A stretch of 64,000 nucleotides of DNA from Niabella yanshanensis (GTDB taxonomy: Bacteria > Bacteroidota > Bacteroidia > Chitinophagales > Chitinophagaceae), in NCBI RefSeq assembly GCF_034424215.1, contig NZ_CP139960.1, positions 2,170,001 to 2,234,000 of the forward strand. Reading direction: 5' to 3'. Of this stretch, positions 31,407-40,764 are shown piece by piece. The position numbers were made by a program, and so were the translations under genes. Within the stretch, counting starts at the first letter, position 1, and every line of letters starts with the position of its first letter. The notes below the pieces were generated by a model. That model had not been told where the DNA came from. It saw only the letters and a program-made list of their open reading frames with translations, and did not search any database.

Positions 31407-33815
31407 ATGAAGTTTTTCCTGATGCTTTGCTGTGTAGTAGTATGCATTACCGCCCACACGCAATCCCGTCGAATTATTGTAACAGTCTCTGATGATAACC
31501 ATTTGCCCGTTACAGGCGCTTCTATTGAGCTTAAAAACGCTGCTGCAGGAGTCAGTGATTCGACAGGCCGATATATCTTCCGACAGGTAAGCCCCGGCCC
31601 TTACGAAGCAAAGGTTTCTATGCAGGGATATAAAACCGTTATCAAAACGGGCGTTCTAAAAAACACAGATGTATCGCTGATCATACGCCTGCATCCGGAA
31701 AGTCACACACTACAGGAGGTAGTGGTACAAAACAATTCCATCACTACAAGAAAAAAGGAAGCTATGCTCAACATGGACATTGTAAAAGCCGGTTTTATTC
31801 AACAACACCTGGGAGGCAGCCTGATGCAGAGCCTGCAGCGATTGCCAGGAGTAAAAACCATTGGAATTGGCTCAGGGCAGTCTAAGCCCTTGATCAGGGG
31901 GCTGGGTTTTAACCGGGTTGTAGTACTGGACAGGGGTATTAAACATGAGGGGCAACAATGGGGCGCCGACCATGGTTTGGAAATTGACCAGTTTGCCGTG
32001 CAGGAAGTAGAAATACTTAAAGGTCCCGCATCCTTTGCTTATGGATCGGATGCTATTGCCGGCGCCGTGAATATCAGGCGGCCGCCTTTACCTGCCCCAC
32101 ATAGCTTTGGGGGTGACGTTAATCTCATAGGAAAAACTAATAATGACCTGCTGGGCACTTCCGTTAACATGTATTACCGAACCAAAAAATGGATGACAGC
32201 CGCCCGCTTTACCATACAGGATTATGGAGATTATAAAGTGCCTGCGGACCGGCTGTATATCTATGATTTTGCTGTTGATCTTTACCAAAACTACCTGCGT
32301 AATACGGCCGGGAGAGAAACAGGTATACATTTCAGTACAGGATATACCGGCAACCGGTTGAAGTCGATCTTTTATTTAAGCAATATTTATTCTAAAACAG
32401 GCTTTTTTGCTAATGCACACGGGTTAGAGCCCAGGCAGGTTGATGCCCCGATGCATGATGCCGGCAGCAGGGATATACTTAGTCCTTACCAGCGGGTAAA
32501 TCACCTTAAAATACTTAATCATACGACTTATACTTTAAATGATCATCAGCTGGAACTGGAAACGGGGTTTCAAAATAACCTCAGGCAGGAATATAACCAT
32601 TATGTGAACCATGGCTATATGCCGGCCATCTATCCCGATTCTTTGAATATTCCCCGTAATCTCGAAAGGGCTTTCGATAAAAATGTTTACTCGCTAAACC
32701 TGCGCGACCACATTAAGATAGGTAACCACCAGCTGGAAACGGGCATCAACGGAGAGATCCAGAACAATACCATCAACGGCTGGAGCTTCCTGGTTCCTGC
32801 TTTTAACCAGCAAAACCTGGGCGCTTATGTGTATGACAAATGGAGGGTAAGTGAAAAGTTGCTTTTACATGGAGCGATGAGATATGACCATGTACATCTT
32901 GCGATGAAAAAATATACCGACTGGTTTCCATCTGCGAGCACCGTCAACGGAACCGCAGAAAAGGAATACCTGGTCAGGGCCGACAATATTAACCGCAGCT
33001 TCAATAGTGTCACCGGTTCACTCGGTATTAATTATAATACGAATCGCTGGGAGCTGAAAGGCAATATCGGCAAAAGTTTCAGGGTGCCCATCGCCAAAGA
33101 GCTGGGAGCTAATGGCGTCAACTATCACTATTTCAGTTACGAAAAGGGATATGCTCAACTGAAGCCTGAAGAGTCCTACCAGCTGGACCTGGGTACCGCT
33201 TACGACAATTCCATTGTACGTGTGCAGTTCAATCCCTTCTTTAACTATTTTCCCAATTATATTTATTTGAATCCTACTGCCGGCCACGATTATTTCTACG
33301 GTGCGGGTAACCAGATTTTTGAGTATGCTCAAGCGCGGGTTATGAGATATGGTGGCGAATTACAGGTTAAATATCAACCCTGGGAAAACCTGAGCGCAGA
33401 AGTATTAGGGGAATACATCTATGCAAAACAGCTATCGGGAGATAAAAAAGGTTATACGCTACCGTTTTCTCCTCCTGCTTCGGTGCTATTTAACGTCACT
33501 TACCAGCCAGTACATACCGGCATTCTTACCAACACCTACTTATCAGTTGACTATAGGATAACCGCCGCCCAAAATAACATAGTGCCCCCGGAAAAGAAAA
33601 CGGAAGGATACAACCTGTTAAATATACAGGCAGGTACCAGCTTTCCGCTGCAGGGGCAAAAAATAGAGGTAAGTCTCCAGTTACAAAACGTGCTGGATGC
33701 GAAATACCTCAGTCATACCAGCTTTTACCGGTTGATTGGCCTACCCGAGCAGGGAAGAAACCTGGTGTTATCGTTAAGAATACCCTTCAGTTTTAAACCA
33801 GCTGTACATCCGTAA
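31407..33815 (+). CDS. TonB-dependent receptor, probable metal uptake
   Basis: The 802-residue outer-membrane receptor has a signal peptide (FFLMLCCVVVCITAHTQ), a CarboxypepD_reg-like beta-sandwich at about 25-105 (PVTGASIELKNAAAGVSDSTG), a plug (GGSLMQSLQRLPGVKTIGIGS) and a barrel with aromatic C-terminal end region. It resembles siderophore- or zinc-type receptors (EGQQWGADHGLEIDQF is typical) rather than SusC, which is longer. Two DUF4625 lipoproteins with His-rich segments follow directly. The substrate is probably a divalent metal; zinc is a guess. Confidence 0.85.
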   Translation: MKFFLMLCCVVVCITAHTQSRRIIVTVSDDNHLPVTGASIELKNAAAGVSDSTGRYIFRQVSPGPYEAKVSMQGYKTVIKTGVLKNTDVSLIIRLHPESHTLQEVVVQNNSITTRKKEAMLNMDIVKAGFIQQHLGGSLMQSLQRLPGVKTIGIGSGQSKPLIRGLGFNRVVVLDRGIKHEGQQWGADHGLEIDQFAVQEVEILKGPASFAYGSDAIAGAVNIRRPPLPAPHSFGGDVNLIGKTNNDLLGTSVNMYYRTKKWMTAARFTIQDYGDYKVPADRLYIYDFAVDLYQNYLRNTAGRETGIHFSTGYTGNRLKSIFYLSNIYSKTGFFANAHGLEPRQVDAPMHDAGSRDILSPYQRVNHLKILNHTTYTLNDHQLELETGFQNNLRQEYNHYVNHGYMPAIYPDSLNIPRNLERAFDKNVYSLNLRDHIKIGNHQLETGINGEIQNNTINGWSFLVPAFNQQNLGAYVYDKWRVSEKLLLHGAMRYDHVHLAMKKYTDWFPSASTVNGTAEKEYLVRADNINRSFNSVTGSLGINYNTNRWELKGNIGKSFRVPIAKELGANGVNYHYFSYEKGYAQLKPEESYQLDLGTAYDNSIVRVQFNPFFNYFPNYIYLNPTAGHDYFYGAGNQIFEYAQARVMRYGGELQVKYQPWENLSAEVLGEYIYAKQLSGDKKGYTLPFSPPASVLFNVTYQPVHTGILTNTYLSVDYRITAAQNNIVPPEKKTEGYNLLNIQAGTSFPLQGQKIEVSLQLQNVLDAKYLSHTSFYRLIGLPEQGRNLVLSLRIPFSFKPAVHP

Positions 33816-33834
33816 TTATTAAATCTCCATAGCT

Positions 33835-34311
33835 ATGAAACAAAAGCAATTATTTACCAGTTTATTAAGCTTCTTAATACTGCTCTCAGCCTGTTCAAAA
33901 AAAGACCAGGATTCCATTGACACTACTTATCCTGAAATTGATGTACTTACGGCCAATGCTTTTCCAAAGCAATGCAGCGAGGTGCAGCGCGGACAGTCCT
34001 TTACGGCTAAGATACATGTAAGTGATAATAAAGAGCTGGGATCCGTAAGCATCGATATCCATCACAATTTTGATCACCACTCGCATAGCACCGAAGTAAC
34101 AGGTTGCGATATGGAAGCTATAAAAACACCGGTAAAACCCATGGTGCTGATACAAACGATTCCTGTACCAGCCGGGCAAACCAGCTATACAGCGGAACAG
34201 ACCATTAATATCCCGGCGGACGTGGACCCGGGCGACTATCATTTCCTGATACGTGTAACTGATAAGGAAGGATGGCAAACGATAAAAGGGCTCAGTATCA
34301 AAATTAAATAG
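33835..34311 (+). CDS. DUF4625 lipoprotein, His-rich
   Basis: This 158-residue lipoprotein (LILLSACSK lipobox) has one DUF4625 Ig-like domain (FTAKIHVSDNKELGSVSIDI, GDYHFLIRVTDKEGW). The segment IHHNFDHHSHSTE has five His within 13 residues, a probable metal site. It starts 19 bp after the TonB receptor and is likely its surface or periplasmic partner. Confidence 0.8.
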   Translation: MKQKQLFTSLLSFLILLSACSKKDQDSIDTTYPEIDVLTANAFPKQCSEVQRGQSFTAKIHVSDNKELGSVSIDIHHNFDHHSHSTEVTGCDMEAIKTPVKPMVLIQTIPVPAGQTSYTAEQTINIPADVDPGDYHFLIRVTDKEGWQTIKGLSIKIK

Positions 34312-34409
34312 GCGGCCGGTTGAAGCCACAAAGCTGCACTGCGTGCGTCCATCCCTCATTTTAAAAAAAACAAATCATAATTATCATTCTTAAAAACTAA
34401 AAAAACAGT

Positions 34410-35414
34410 ATGAAAAAATTTCTCAGTAGCTTAGGTGTTTTGTTGTTGCTTGTTGCGGCAGTAACCAGTTGTAACAAGAACGACGATGTTGTCGCCAAGC
34501 CCATAGTAACCGGCCTGGAAGTAGGTTCGGGTAATAATAAGACAGCTTATGCAGGATCGGATTTGCATATTGAAGCTGAAGTAAGCGCAACAGCAACCAT
34601 CGAAAATGTTGTAATAGAGATCCATCCTGAAGCCGGATCCGGCTGGGAATTCAGCCAGGCTTTTACCGACGGATATACCGGCAATAAAAATGCGACCTTA
34701 CATGAGCATATCGAAATACCAGCCAGCGCTGCAGCCGGAAATTATCATTTGCACATTAAAGTAGCCGACAGATCGGGTAATGTTACCGTAGCGGAATCGG
34801 ACTTGAAGATAGAACGTAAAAACCCCAGCGCTGCACTTATTTTCACTGCTGTTACCGGCAACGGCGTAGAAGGCCATGGAGATCACTTTCATGGCCTGGG
34901 TGCAGCAGTAGAAGGTGCATCAGACACGATCCTGTTCGACGAAAAGGGGGCAGCCATATCTAACGGGCACTTGCATTTAGAGCCGGAAAGTATTTATAAA
35001 ATAGCGTTGAAAACTTACGATGCAGGCGGGGCTGAAACACAAAATCAATACATAGCTAATGCCACAGCGGCAGCAAATTATAAAGCCTTTTTGATCGGGG
35101 GCAGCTTTGTTCTAAATCCCAATTCTCCGGCAGGCGAGGGCGCTATATTTCAAACTAGGGAACTACAGTATGCCGATGGGACTACGGTATCGGGGGCAAC
35201 CAATACCACCGGTGTGACCTCGTACTTTATAGTAGGCCATGCCAACCAGGGAGAAAAAGACGTAACATTTGTAATGCGTAAATTGAATGCCGGTATAAAA
35301 CCTGCCATTACCCGCGTGGACTGGAACCGAACCGACTATACTACCGCTTTTGCCGGTACCAATGAGCTGGAACTAGAGTTCGAAATTCATGCAGAAGACG
35401 GACATGACCATTAA
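34410..35414 (+). CDS. two-domain DUF4625-like lipoprotein
   Basis: The 334-residue lipoprotein (LLVAAVTSCNK) begins with a DUF4625-like domain (HIEAEVSATATIENVVIEIHPE, GNYHLHIKVADRSGNV). A second region contains GHGDHFHGLGAAVEG and repeated His before a beta-rich end with HAEDGHDH at the C-terminus. The His clusters again suggest metal binding. It probably works with the upstream receptor and lipoprotein. A good terminator follows. Confidence 0.75.
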   Translation: MKKFLSSLGVLLLLVAAVTSCNKNDDVVAKPIVTGLEVGSGNNKTAYAGSDLHIEAEVSATATIENVVIEIHPEAGSGWEFSQAFTDGYTGNKNATLHEHIEIPASAAAGNYHLHIKVADRSGNVTVAESDLKIERKNPSAALIFTAVTGNGVEGHGDHFHGLGAAVEGASDTILFDEKGAAISNGHLHLEPESIYKIALKTYDAGGAETQNQYIANATAAANYKAFLIGGSFVLNPNSPAGEGAIFQTRELQYADGTTVSGATNTTGVTSYFIVGHANQGEKDVTFVMRKLNAGIKPAITRVDWNRTDYTTAFAGTNELELEFEIHAEDGHDH

Positions 35415-35456
35415 AATACTATTGCATCTGTTGCAGTAAGTTCATATTTGCCTGAC

Positions 35457-35488
35457 CCAGGCCTCATTATTTTAGTCTGGCTTTTTTA
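35457..35488 (+). terminator. intrinsic terminator of the TonB/DUF4625 operon
   Basis: CCAGGC (35457-35462) pairs with GTCTGG (35475-35480, one wobble), then CTTTTTT. Confidence 0.7.
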
Positions 35489-35503
35489 ATCGGAGGTTTA
35501 AAC

Positions 35504-35538
35504 AGAGAATCCGCGAAAGCAATTTCGTGGATTTCTCT
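35504..35538. terminator. large hairpin between convergent genes
   Basis: AGAGAATCCGCGAAA (35504-35518) pairs with TTTCGTGGATTTCTCT (35523-35538), with one wobble and one bulge. It lies 5 bp before the stop of the minus-strand DUF421 gene. Confidence 0.6.
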
Positions 35539-35543
35539 TTGTA

Positions 35544-36251
35544 TTAATGCCATTTCGTATCGCACCCCTCAGACCATTTCGCTCCTTCACAGTCCTTACA
35601 AATAGCCACAGGTCCCTGCTTTTTGTGTTCGGTATAGCCGCAGCAAACACAGGAGTACAAACCATCTGCCGGATAATGATCGGTATAAAACTTCTTCATT
35701 TTATCGGGTAAAATATGCAGGCCTGGTTTAACCTCTTCAGGGCCCTTTTTAAAAACGCTCACATCGCCGTTTACCTCAAGTATCGCATACTTTACCTGTC
35801 CCAGGTGTTCTATACCTGAGAGGCGCAGTTCCATAAAAAACTCGTCGAAGGAGATATTTTCGTTTTTCACTACCTCTTCCGTGTAACGTCCATCCCGGAT
35901 AATAGTAACGGGTTGTCCTTCAATCAATCTTTCAAACTTATCTGATTTAATCAGCAGCCAGGTAACTAATTTGTAAAAAAGGATAATGCTGATGATGGTA
36001 AGAACCGCAGGCAGTACGCCCACGTCTTTATAGAATCCCATATCACCTGCGGCTGAGCCCAGCGTAAGAATAATAACCAGTTCAAAAACGGTAAGCTGCC
36101 TCACCCCTTTCTTGCCGGTTAACCGCAACGCGAATAAGACGATCACGAAGGATATAAAGCATCGTACAACGACCTCAAACAAAAAGACCCATTCATCCTG
36201 CCCCAGGAAGAATTCCCGGGCATTAATAACATTCAGGCTGCTTATGTTCAT
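35544..36251 (-). CDS. DUF421 (YetF-like) membrane protein with C-terminal zinc ribbon
   Basis: The 235-residue protein has three N-terminal helices (CFISFVIVLFALRLTGKKGVRQLT and following), the DUF421 cytosolic domain (LIEGQPVTIIRDGRYTEEVV, LRLSGIEHLGQVKYAILEVNG) and a C-terminal extension with CVCCGYTEH and CKDCEGAKWSEGC. The extension looks like a zinc ribbon, which is not part of a minimal YetF protein. Function of the family is poorly known. Confidence 0.8.
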   Translation of the reverse strand: MNISSLNVINAREFFLGQDEWVFLFEVVVRCFISFVIVLFALRLTGKKGVRQLTVFELVIILTLGSAAGDMGFYKDVGVLPAVLTIISIILFYKLVTWLLIKSDKFERLIEGQPVTIIRDGRYTEEVVKNENISFDEFFMELRLSGIEHLGQVKYAILEVNGDVSVFKKGPEEVKPGLHILPDKMKKFYTDHYPADGLYSCVCCGYTEHKKQGPVAICKDCEGAKWSEGCDTKWH

Positions 36252-36298
36252 AACTATATTTTGTTAGTTATGAACTATATGCAAAAACGATGCTAATG

Positions 36299-37972
36299 CT
36301 ATTTGCCTGCCTTTGCCCAGCTATCTTTTAAGGTAACGGTACGGTTAAACACTAAAAGATCTTTAGGACTTTCTTTATCCAATACAAAGTATCCCTTCCG
36401 TAAAAACTGGAACCGGTCTGAGACAAGCGCTTCTTTTAATGCAGGCTCTGCCAGTGCACCATTTAGTACCGTCAAGGAATTAGCATTGATATAAGACTGG
36501 AATTCACCTTCTTCATTTGCCGGATTTTCTACGGTAAACAGGCGATCGTATTCATTGATCCGGATCGCTATATGATCTTTAGCGTTTACCCAATGTAAAG
36601 TTCCTTTCACGTGGATACCGGAAGTATCAGCGCCGCTTTTACTTTCGGGGATATAAGTACAATTCAGTTGCATTACAGCACCTGCCTCATCTTTTACTAC
36701 CTCATCGCATTGAATAATATAGGCGTGTTTTAAACGAACTTTCTGACCAGGCGCCAGGCGGAAATATTTTTTAGGAGGGTTTTCCATAAAGTCTTCCCGC
36801 TCAATATACAATTCATTACTGAAGCTTATTTCACGGTTGCCGGTGCTGGTATCCTCGGGATTATTTTCTGCCACTAAGAGTTCGCTCCCCTTCTCATAAT
36901 TGGTGATCACCACTTTTACCGGGTCGAACACCACCATTCTTCGTAATGCGATCTTATTTAAATGTTCGCGTGCACAAAACTCCAGCAATCCAAGGTCAAC
37001 CATATTGTCCCGTTTACCTACCCCTATACGATCACAAAAATCACGGATGCTTTCAGGCGTATAACCGCGACGGCGATAGCCGGCAATGGTTGGCATACGA
37101 GGATCGTCCCAACCCGATACATATTTTTCATTCACCAGTTGCAGCAGCTTTCTTTTACTGGTTACGGTATGGCTCAGATTTCTTCTTGCAAACTCATATT
37201 GTTTCGAAGGGAATATGGCCAGCTTTTCAATCAACCAGTCATATACTTCCCGGTGCGGCACAAACTCCATGGTACAGATCGAATGCGTGATATGCTCTAT
37301 AGAATCGCTTTGTCCATGTGCAAAATCGTACATCGGGTAAATACACCAGGCATCTCCGGTACGGTGATGATGTGCATGCTTAATACGGTATAAAATAGGA
37401 TCGCGCATCAACATATTCGGGGACTCCATGTCTATTTTAGCCCTCAACACCTTTTCACCATCTTTATACTTACCCGCACGCATATCTGCAAACAACTGCA
37501 GATTTTCTTCAACCGGTCTTCCGGCATATTGATTGCGATGTCCCGGCTGCGTAGGCGTGCCCTTTTGCTGCGCAATTTCTTCACTGGTGCTATCATCCAC
37601 ATAAGCCAGCCCATTATTGATCAACTTTATCGCATATTCGTATAAGGTCTCAAAATAATCTGAAGCATACAATTCATGCTTCCATTCAAAACCCAGCCAC
37701 TTAATATCCTCCTTAATACTTTCCACATATTCCGTGTCCTCTGTAACGGGATTGGTATCGTCAAAACGAAGATTGGTACCGCCGCCGAACTTTTGTGTTA
37801 ATCCAAAATTCAGGCAAATACTACTGGCATGGCCAATATGTAAATAGCCATTGGGCTCTGGCGGGAAACGGGTCATTATCGATTGATATTTCCCTGCCGA
37901 CAGATCATTCTCCACTATTTCTTCCAAAAAATTGAGGCTTTTTTCCTCTTCTACATGCTTATCTGCGCTCAT
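36299..37972 (-). CDS. glnS: glutaminyl-tRNA synthetase
   Basis: This 557-residue class I synthetase charges tRNA-Gln. The ATP signatures are present: PPEPNGYLHIGHASS (HIGH, near residue 40) and VTSKRKLLQLV (the KMSKS variant). The catalytic core is followed by two anticodon-binding beta-barrels (YIEREDFMENPPKKYFRLAPG...). The start MSADKHVEEEKSLNFLEEIV is normal. GlnRS in place of the amidotransferase route is usual in this phylum. It has a 45-bp gap to the DUF421 gene. Confidence 0.96.
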   Translation of the reverse strand: MSADKHVEEEKSLNFLEEIVENDLSAGKYQSIMTRFPPEPNGYLHIGHASSICLNFGLTQKFGGGTNLRFDDTNPVTEDTEYVESIKEDIKWLGFEWKHELYASDYFETLYEYAIKLINNGLAYVDDSTSEEIAQQKGTPTQPGHRNQYAGRPVEENLQLFADMRAGKYKDGEKVLRAKIDMESPNMLMRDPILYRIKHAHHHRTGDAWCIYPMYDFAHGQSDSIEHITHSICTMEFVPHREVYDWLIEKLAIFPSKQYEFARRNLSHTVTSKRKLLQLVNEKYVSGWDDPRMPTIAGYRRRGYTPESIRDFCDRIGVGKRDNMVDLGLLEFCAREHLNKIALRRMVVFDPVKVVITNYEKGSELLVAENNPEDTSTGNREISFSNELYIEREDFMENPPKKYFRLAPGQKVRLKHAYIIQCDEVVKDEAGAVMQLNCTYIPESKSGADTSGIHVKGTLHWVNAKDHIAIRINEYDRLFTVENPANEEGEFQSYINANSLTVLNGALAEPALKEALVSDRFQFLRKGYFVLDKESPKDLLVFNRTVTLKDSWAKAGK

Positions 37973-38092
37973 ACTTGTTTTACTGGTGTGACGGCAAATT
38001 TAACTTTTTAAGCGGATTTTGCGATCATTCTTTATTTGGATTTTTTTAATACGAATTGTTGCGCTTCCGCTTGATTACCCGTTATATAGGTC

Positions 38093-38869
38093 ATGAAACG
38101 ATTATACCCGCCGGCCCTGTTTGCCGCTATCCTGTTTTTGTTCTCCTGTAAAAAAGACAGAATTGAAAACCCCGTAGTTGAAATACCGGTTAAAACCGTA
38201 GCCTTTGCTATAAAAGATATTGACCTGAAAGAAAGACAGGACTGGATATTGACAGGAGGTGGCCTTCCTTATTCCTTTAGCATATCAGCCGATACGTTGC
38301 GCGCAACTCCAACAGGAGCCCCTTATTTGCTCCGGTATGAGTCCTCGTCCTTTTCTTTCAATTATATAGGATTTGAACTTATTTCGCCTGATTATTATAC
38401 ATATCTTCAGGCATCTGCTAAAAGAGACGTTTATGCTACTTCTCCTATTACAGTAAGATTTCCCAACATTACAGACCAAAGCAATGAACTAAAATTTAAA
38501 GACGCCGATGCATTGACGGCGATAAATTTTGAAACACCATCCGGTAATATTACCGATGGACGGTTCATTCATCGCAATACACTGATAGATTTTGAAACGG
38601 TAAATGTTCCCAACGATGCTGTTATTACGGTACTGCAAAGCGCGGAAACCAAACCCTGGCATTACAAGCCTGGCTCTTATAAAGCCATAGTAGTAGCCGT
38701 GCCGGCGATATCGGTAAAAATAGGAACCGAAGTTTTTAAAGCACCGGTTATCGATCCCAAAGGCATGTCCGGCAATGCACATTATACTTTTAAAGTGGTA
38801 TATGATGCTGGTAAAAAAACGATATCGATAACCGACCTGGCGTCAAAGAGCTGGTCGGTTATTCACTAA
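38093..38869 (+). CDS. hypothetical lipoprotein
   Basis: I do not recognise the family. The 258-residue protein starts MKRLYPPALFAAILFLFSCKK, a lipoprotein signal with Cys19. The rest is beta-rich with aromatic residues (SFSFNYIGFELISPDYYTYL) and no catalytic motif. It lies divergent from glnS and 56 bp before a small membrane protein. Confidence 0.7.
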   Translation: MKRLYPPALFAAILFLFSCKKDRIENPVVEIPVKTVAFAIKDIDLKERQDWILTGGGLPYSFSISADTLRATPTGAPYLLRYESSSFSFNYIGFELISPDYYTYLQASAKRDVYATSPITVRFPNITDQSNELKFKDADALTAINFETPSGNITDGRFIHRNTLIDFETVNVPNDAVITVLQSAETKPWHYKPGSYKAIVVAVPAISVKIGTEVFKAPVIDPKGMSGNAHYTFKVVYDAGKKTISITDLASKSWSVIH

Positions 38870-38925
38870 TATCTATCCGGGAAATTTTTAGAGAAAGATT
38901 TGCCTGCTTAATTAGTTTTGCAGGT

Positions 38926-39375
38926 ATGAAAATTTTGCGCCCGTTACATAATCTTTTATTGATTGTGTCGGCTTTGTTTTTCCTGGCCGCCTTTCTTACG
39001 TTGAAAAGAACGCTGGATATAAATTGGTATGATACCGTATATGTAGTTCCTTTCAGCCGGATCTTTATGATTTGTGCCGTTTTCCTATCCTTGCTTTGGT
39101 TATTGTATACTTTTACCTATCACCGTCTTTTTTCTAAGAAACTCTATAAAATCCATGTTATAGGTTCTGCCGTTTTGTTTCTCTTCATCATTGCGGGAAG
39201 CCTATGGAGCAATCAGTTAATTGAACTTTATACCGGGAGCAATCAGCTGAAAAAGATTCAACTGGCTACTGAAACAGGCAATGGTATTGCTATAGCATCC
39301 ATATTATTAACATCCATTCAATTACTTTATCCATTAAATTTGGTCATTGGATTATTAAAAACTAAAAAACCTTAG
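38926..39375 (+). CDS. hypothetical four-helix membrane protein
   Basis: The 149-residue protein has four hydrophobic segments (LLLIVSALFFLAAFLTL, FMICAVFLSLLWLLYTF, VLFLFIIAGSLW and IASILLTSIQLLYPLNLVIGL). No conserved charged motif stands out and no function is proposed. A small basic gene follows 3 bp later. Confidence 0.6.
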   Translation: MKILRPLHNLLLIVSALFFLAAFLTLKRTLDINWYDTVYVVPFSRIFMICAVFLSLLWLLYTFTYHRLFSKKLYKIHVIGSAVLFLFIIAGSLWSNQLIELYTGSNQLKKIQLATETGNGIAIASILLTSIQLLYPLNLVIGLLKTKKP

Positions 39376-39378
39376 ACG

Positions 39379-39534
39379 ATGTCATTACTCAATCAAAATA
39401 ATAAGAAAGGAAAAAAAGACAACAAAAGCAAGGATAATAATAAGCAGGGTAACAACTCTAAGTTTATTCAAAAGCCTCAATCCGGCGCCTTTGTAAGTAA
39501 ACAACAGAACACCGGTAGCCAAAGAGGCAGTTAA
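39379..39534 (+). CDS. small basic Asn/Lys/Gln-rich protein
   Basis: ATG 39379 to TAA 39532-39534 encodes 51 residues rich in Asn, Lys and Gln (MSLLNQNNKKGKKDNKSKDN at the start, SKQQNTGSQRGS at the end). It is 3 bp after the membrane protein gene, so cotranscription is likely. The sequence is low-complexity and probably unstructured; a nucleic-acid contact is possible but unproved. Confidence 0.5.
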   Translation: MSLLNQNNKKGKKDNKSKDNNKQGNNSKFIQKPQSGAFVSKQQNTGSQRGS

Positions 39535-39617
39535 GCCAGGTATTACAGATGACAGTAATTAGTTGACAGTTGCAGAAAACACACTGTCAACTATCATCTT
39601 TCATCAGTAAACTAAAT

Positions 39618-40658
39618 TTAATCAAATTTTTCCAGTATTCTGAAATGATGTTTGGCGGCACGAAGATATTTTTTTCCCCGCCGGTAAGACCAATAGGCAT
39701 GTCCCTGACGGGCATTGTACCGGCTTATTTCGTACAATACTTTCCAATGCTGTAAAATTGTTTGATAAGCCTTGCCCAAACTCATACCACAATCATAAAT
39801 ATGATTGGGTTCTGCCCCAGCCCCGTTATACTCTAAAACGATAAATTGCTTCCCGTTTTTGAGATCTTCAATAGAATTGGTTTTAATATCATAACGACCA
39901 TAATAAAACAGGGCATCTTTACTTAGTTTGTCGAACACCGCTACCAGCCCTGGATTAATTTCATGTTGCAAGTTGGTAAAACGCGCTCCCCGGTTGTGAT
40001 TGCCTGCGAAAGAAAGATAAAAAACCTCCCCTGCTCCCAAAACTCTTTCAAAATCATGTCCATGCCTCAATTCCATTTCTTCGACCCGGTGTTTGGCTCT
40101 TTCATGCTGGTTGATCAGCTGTTTCAGACTACTGTTTCCGTCACCTGTAACCTGTAACAACTCTTTATAAATAAACCCCGAAACAACACCAGTCGACTGC
40201 CAGGGGTAGCGGTAGTAAAATACACTCACCTCTACCGGGTAGTCAATTTTCTCCTGTACAATATATTTAAAAGGAATATGCGCGTGATACTTTTGTAACT
40301 GGTCATCGTTTTCAATAACCCTGAAAAGAATGCCCTTCATACCCACATCGGGCTTAACCACAAAAGGATACCGGATGCCCGCAGCATTTACCCTGTTCTT
40401 TAATTCTGTGAAAGGGATGCCCGGTTTTACATATATGGTTTTCGGGGTTATTTCGGCAGGTAGTAACCGGTACATTTCCTTTTTGCCTTCTCCTTCAAAA
40501 CCTCCAAACGTGATATTAGGGTTAGAAGGTGTAAAAAACCAGAGCGAGCGACTTTTAATACAATACCACAGCCAAACAGGTGCAATTGGTGCATATAAAA
40601 TGTGAAAATTCCACAGTTCCCAGTTAAAAAGCCTTTCAAAAAATTTTCGTACGCGCAT
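39618..40658 (-). CDS. ATP-grasp-like ligase
   Basis: The 346-residue protein has ATP-grasp features: YPFVVKPDVGMKGILF (phosphate loop and Lys), YIVQEKIDYPVEVSVFYYRYP, and the metal-binding end FIVLEYNGAGAEPNHIYDCG. The first 40 residues contain a hydrophobic segment that may touch the membrane. ATP-grasp ligases join a carboxylate to an amine or thiol. The substrate is unknown. A D-alanine-D-alanine-ligase-like or sugar-modifying role cannot be ruled out. Confidence 0.7.
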   Translation of the reverse strand: MRVRKFFERLFNWELWNFHILYAPIAPVWLWYCIKSRSLWFFTPSNPNITFGGFEGEGKKEMYRLLPAEITPKTIYVKPGIPFTELKNRVNAAGIRYPFVVKPDVGMKGILFRVIENDDQLQKYHAHIPFKYIVQEKIDYPVEVSVFYYRYPWQSTGVVSGFIYKELLQVTGDGNSSLKQLINQHERAKHRVEEMELRHGHDFERVLGAGEVFYLSFAGNHNRGARFTNLQHEINPGLVAVFDKLSKDALFYYGRYDIKTNSIEDLKNGKQFIVLEYNGAGAEPNHIYDCGMSLGKAYQTILQHWKVLYEISRYNARQGHAYWSYRRGKKYLRAAKHHFRILEKFD

Positions 40659-40764
40659 GAATTATCAGCAAATATACCAGCCGGTGAACTAAAATGAATT
40701 AATTTTATAAAGTACAACCGGGCAAGCTTTATTGCTATTTGTATGCCAAAAAATTTAACGATCT

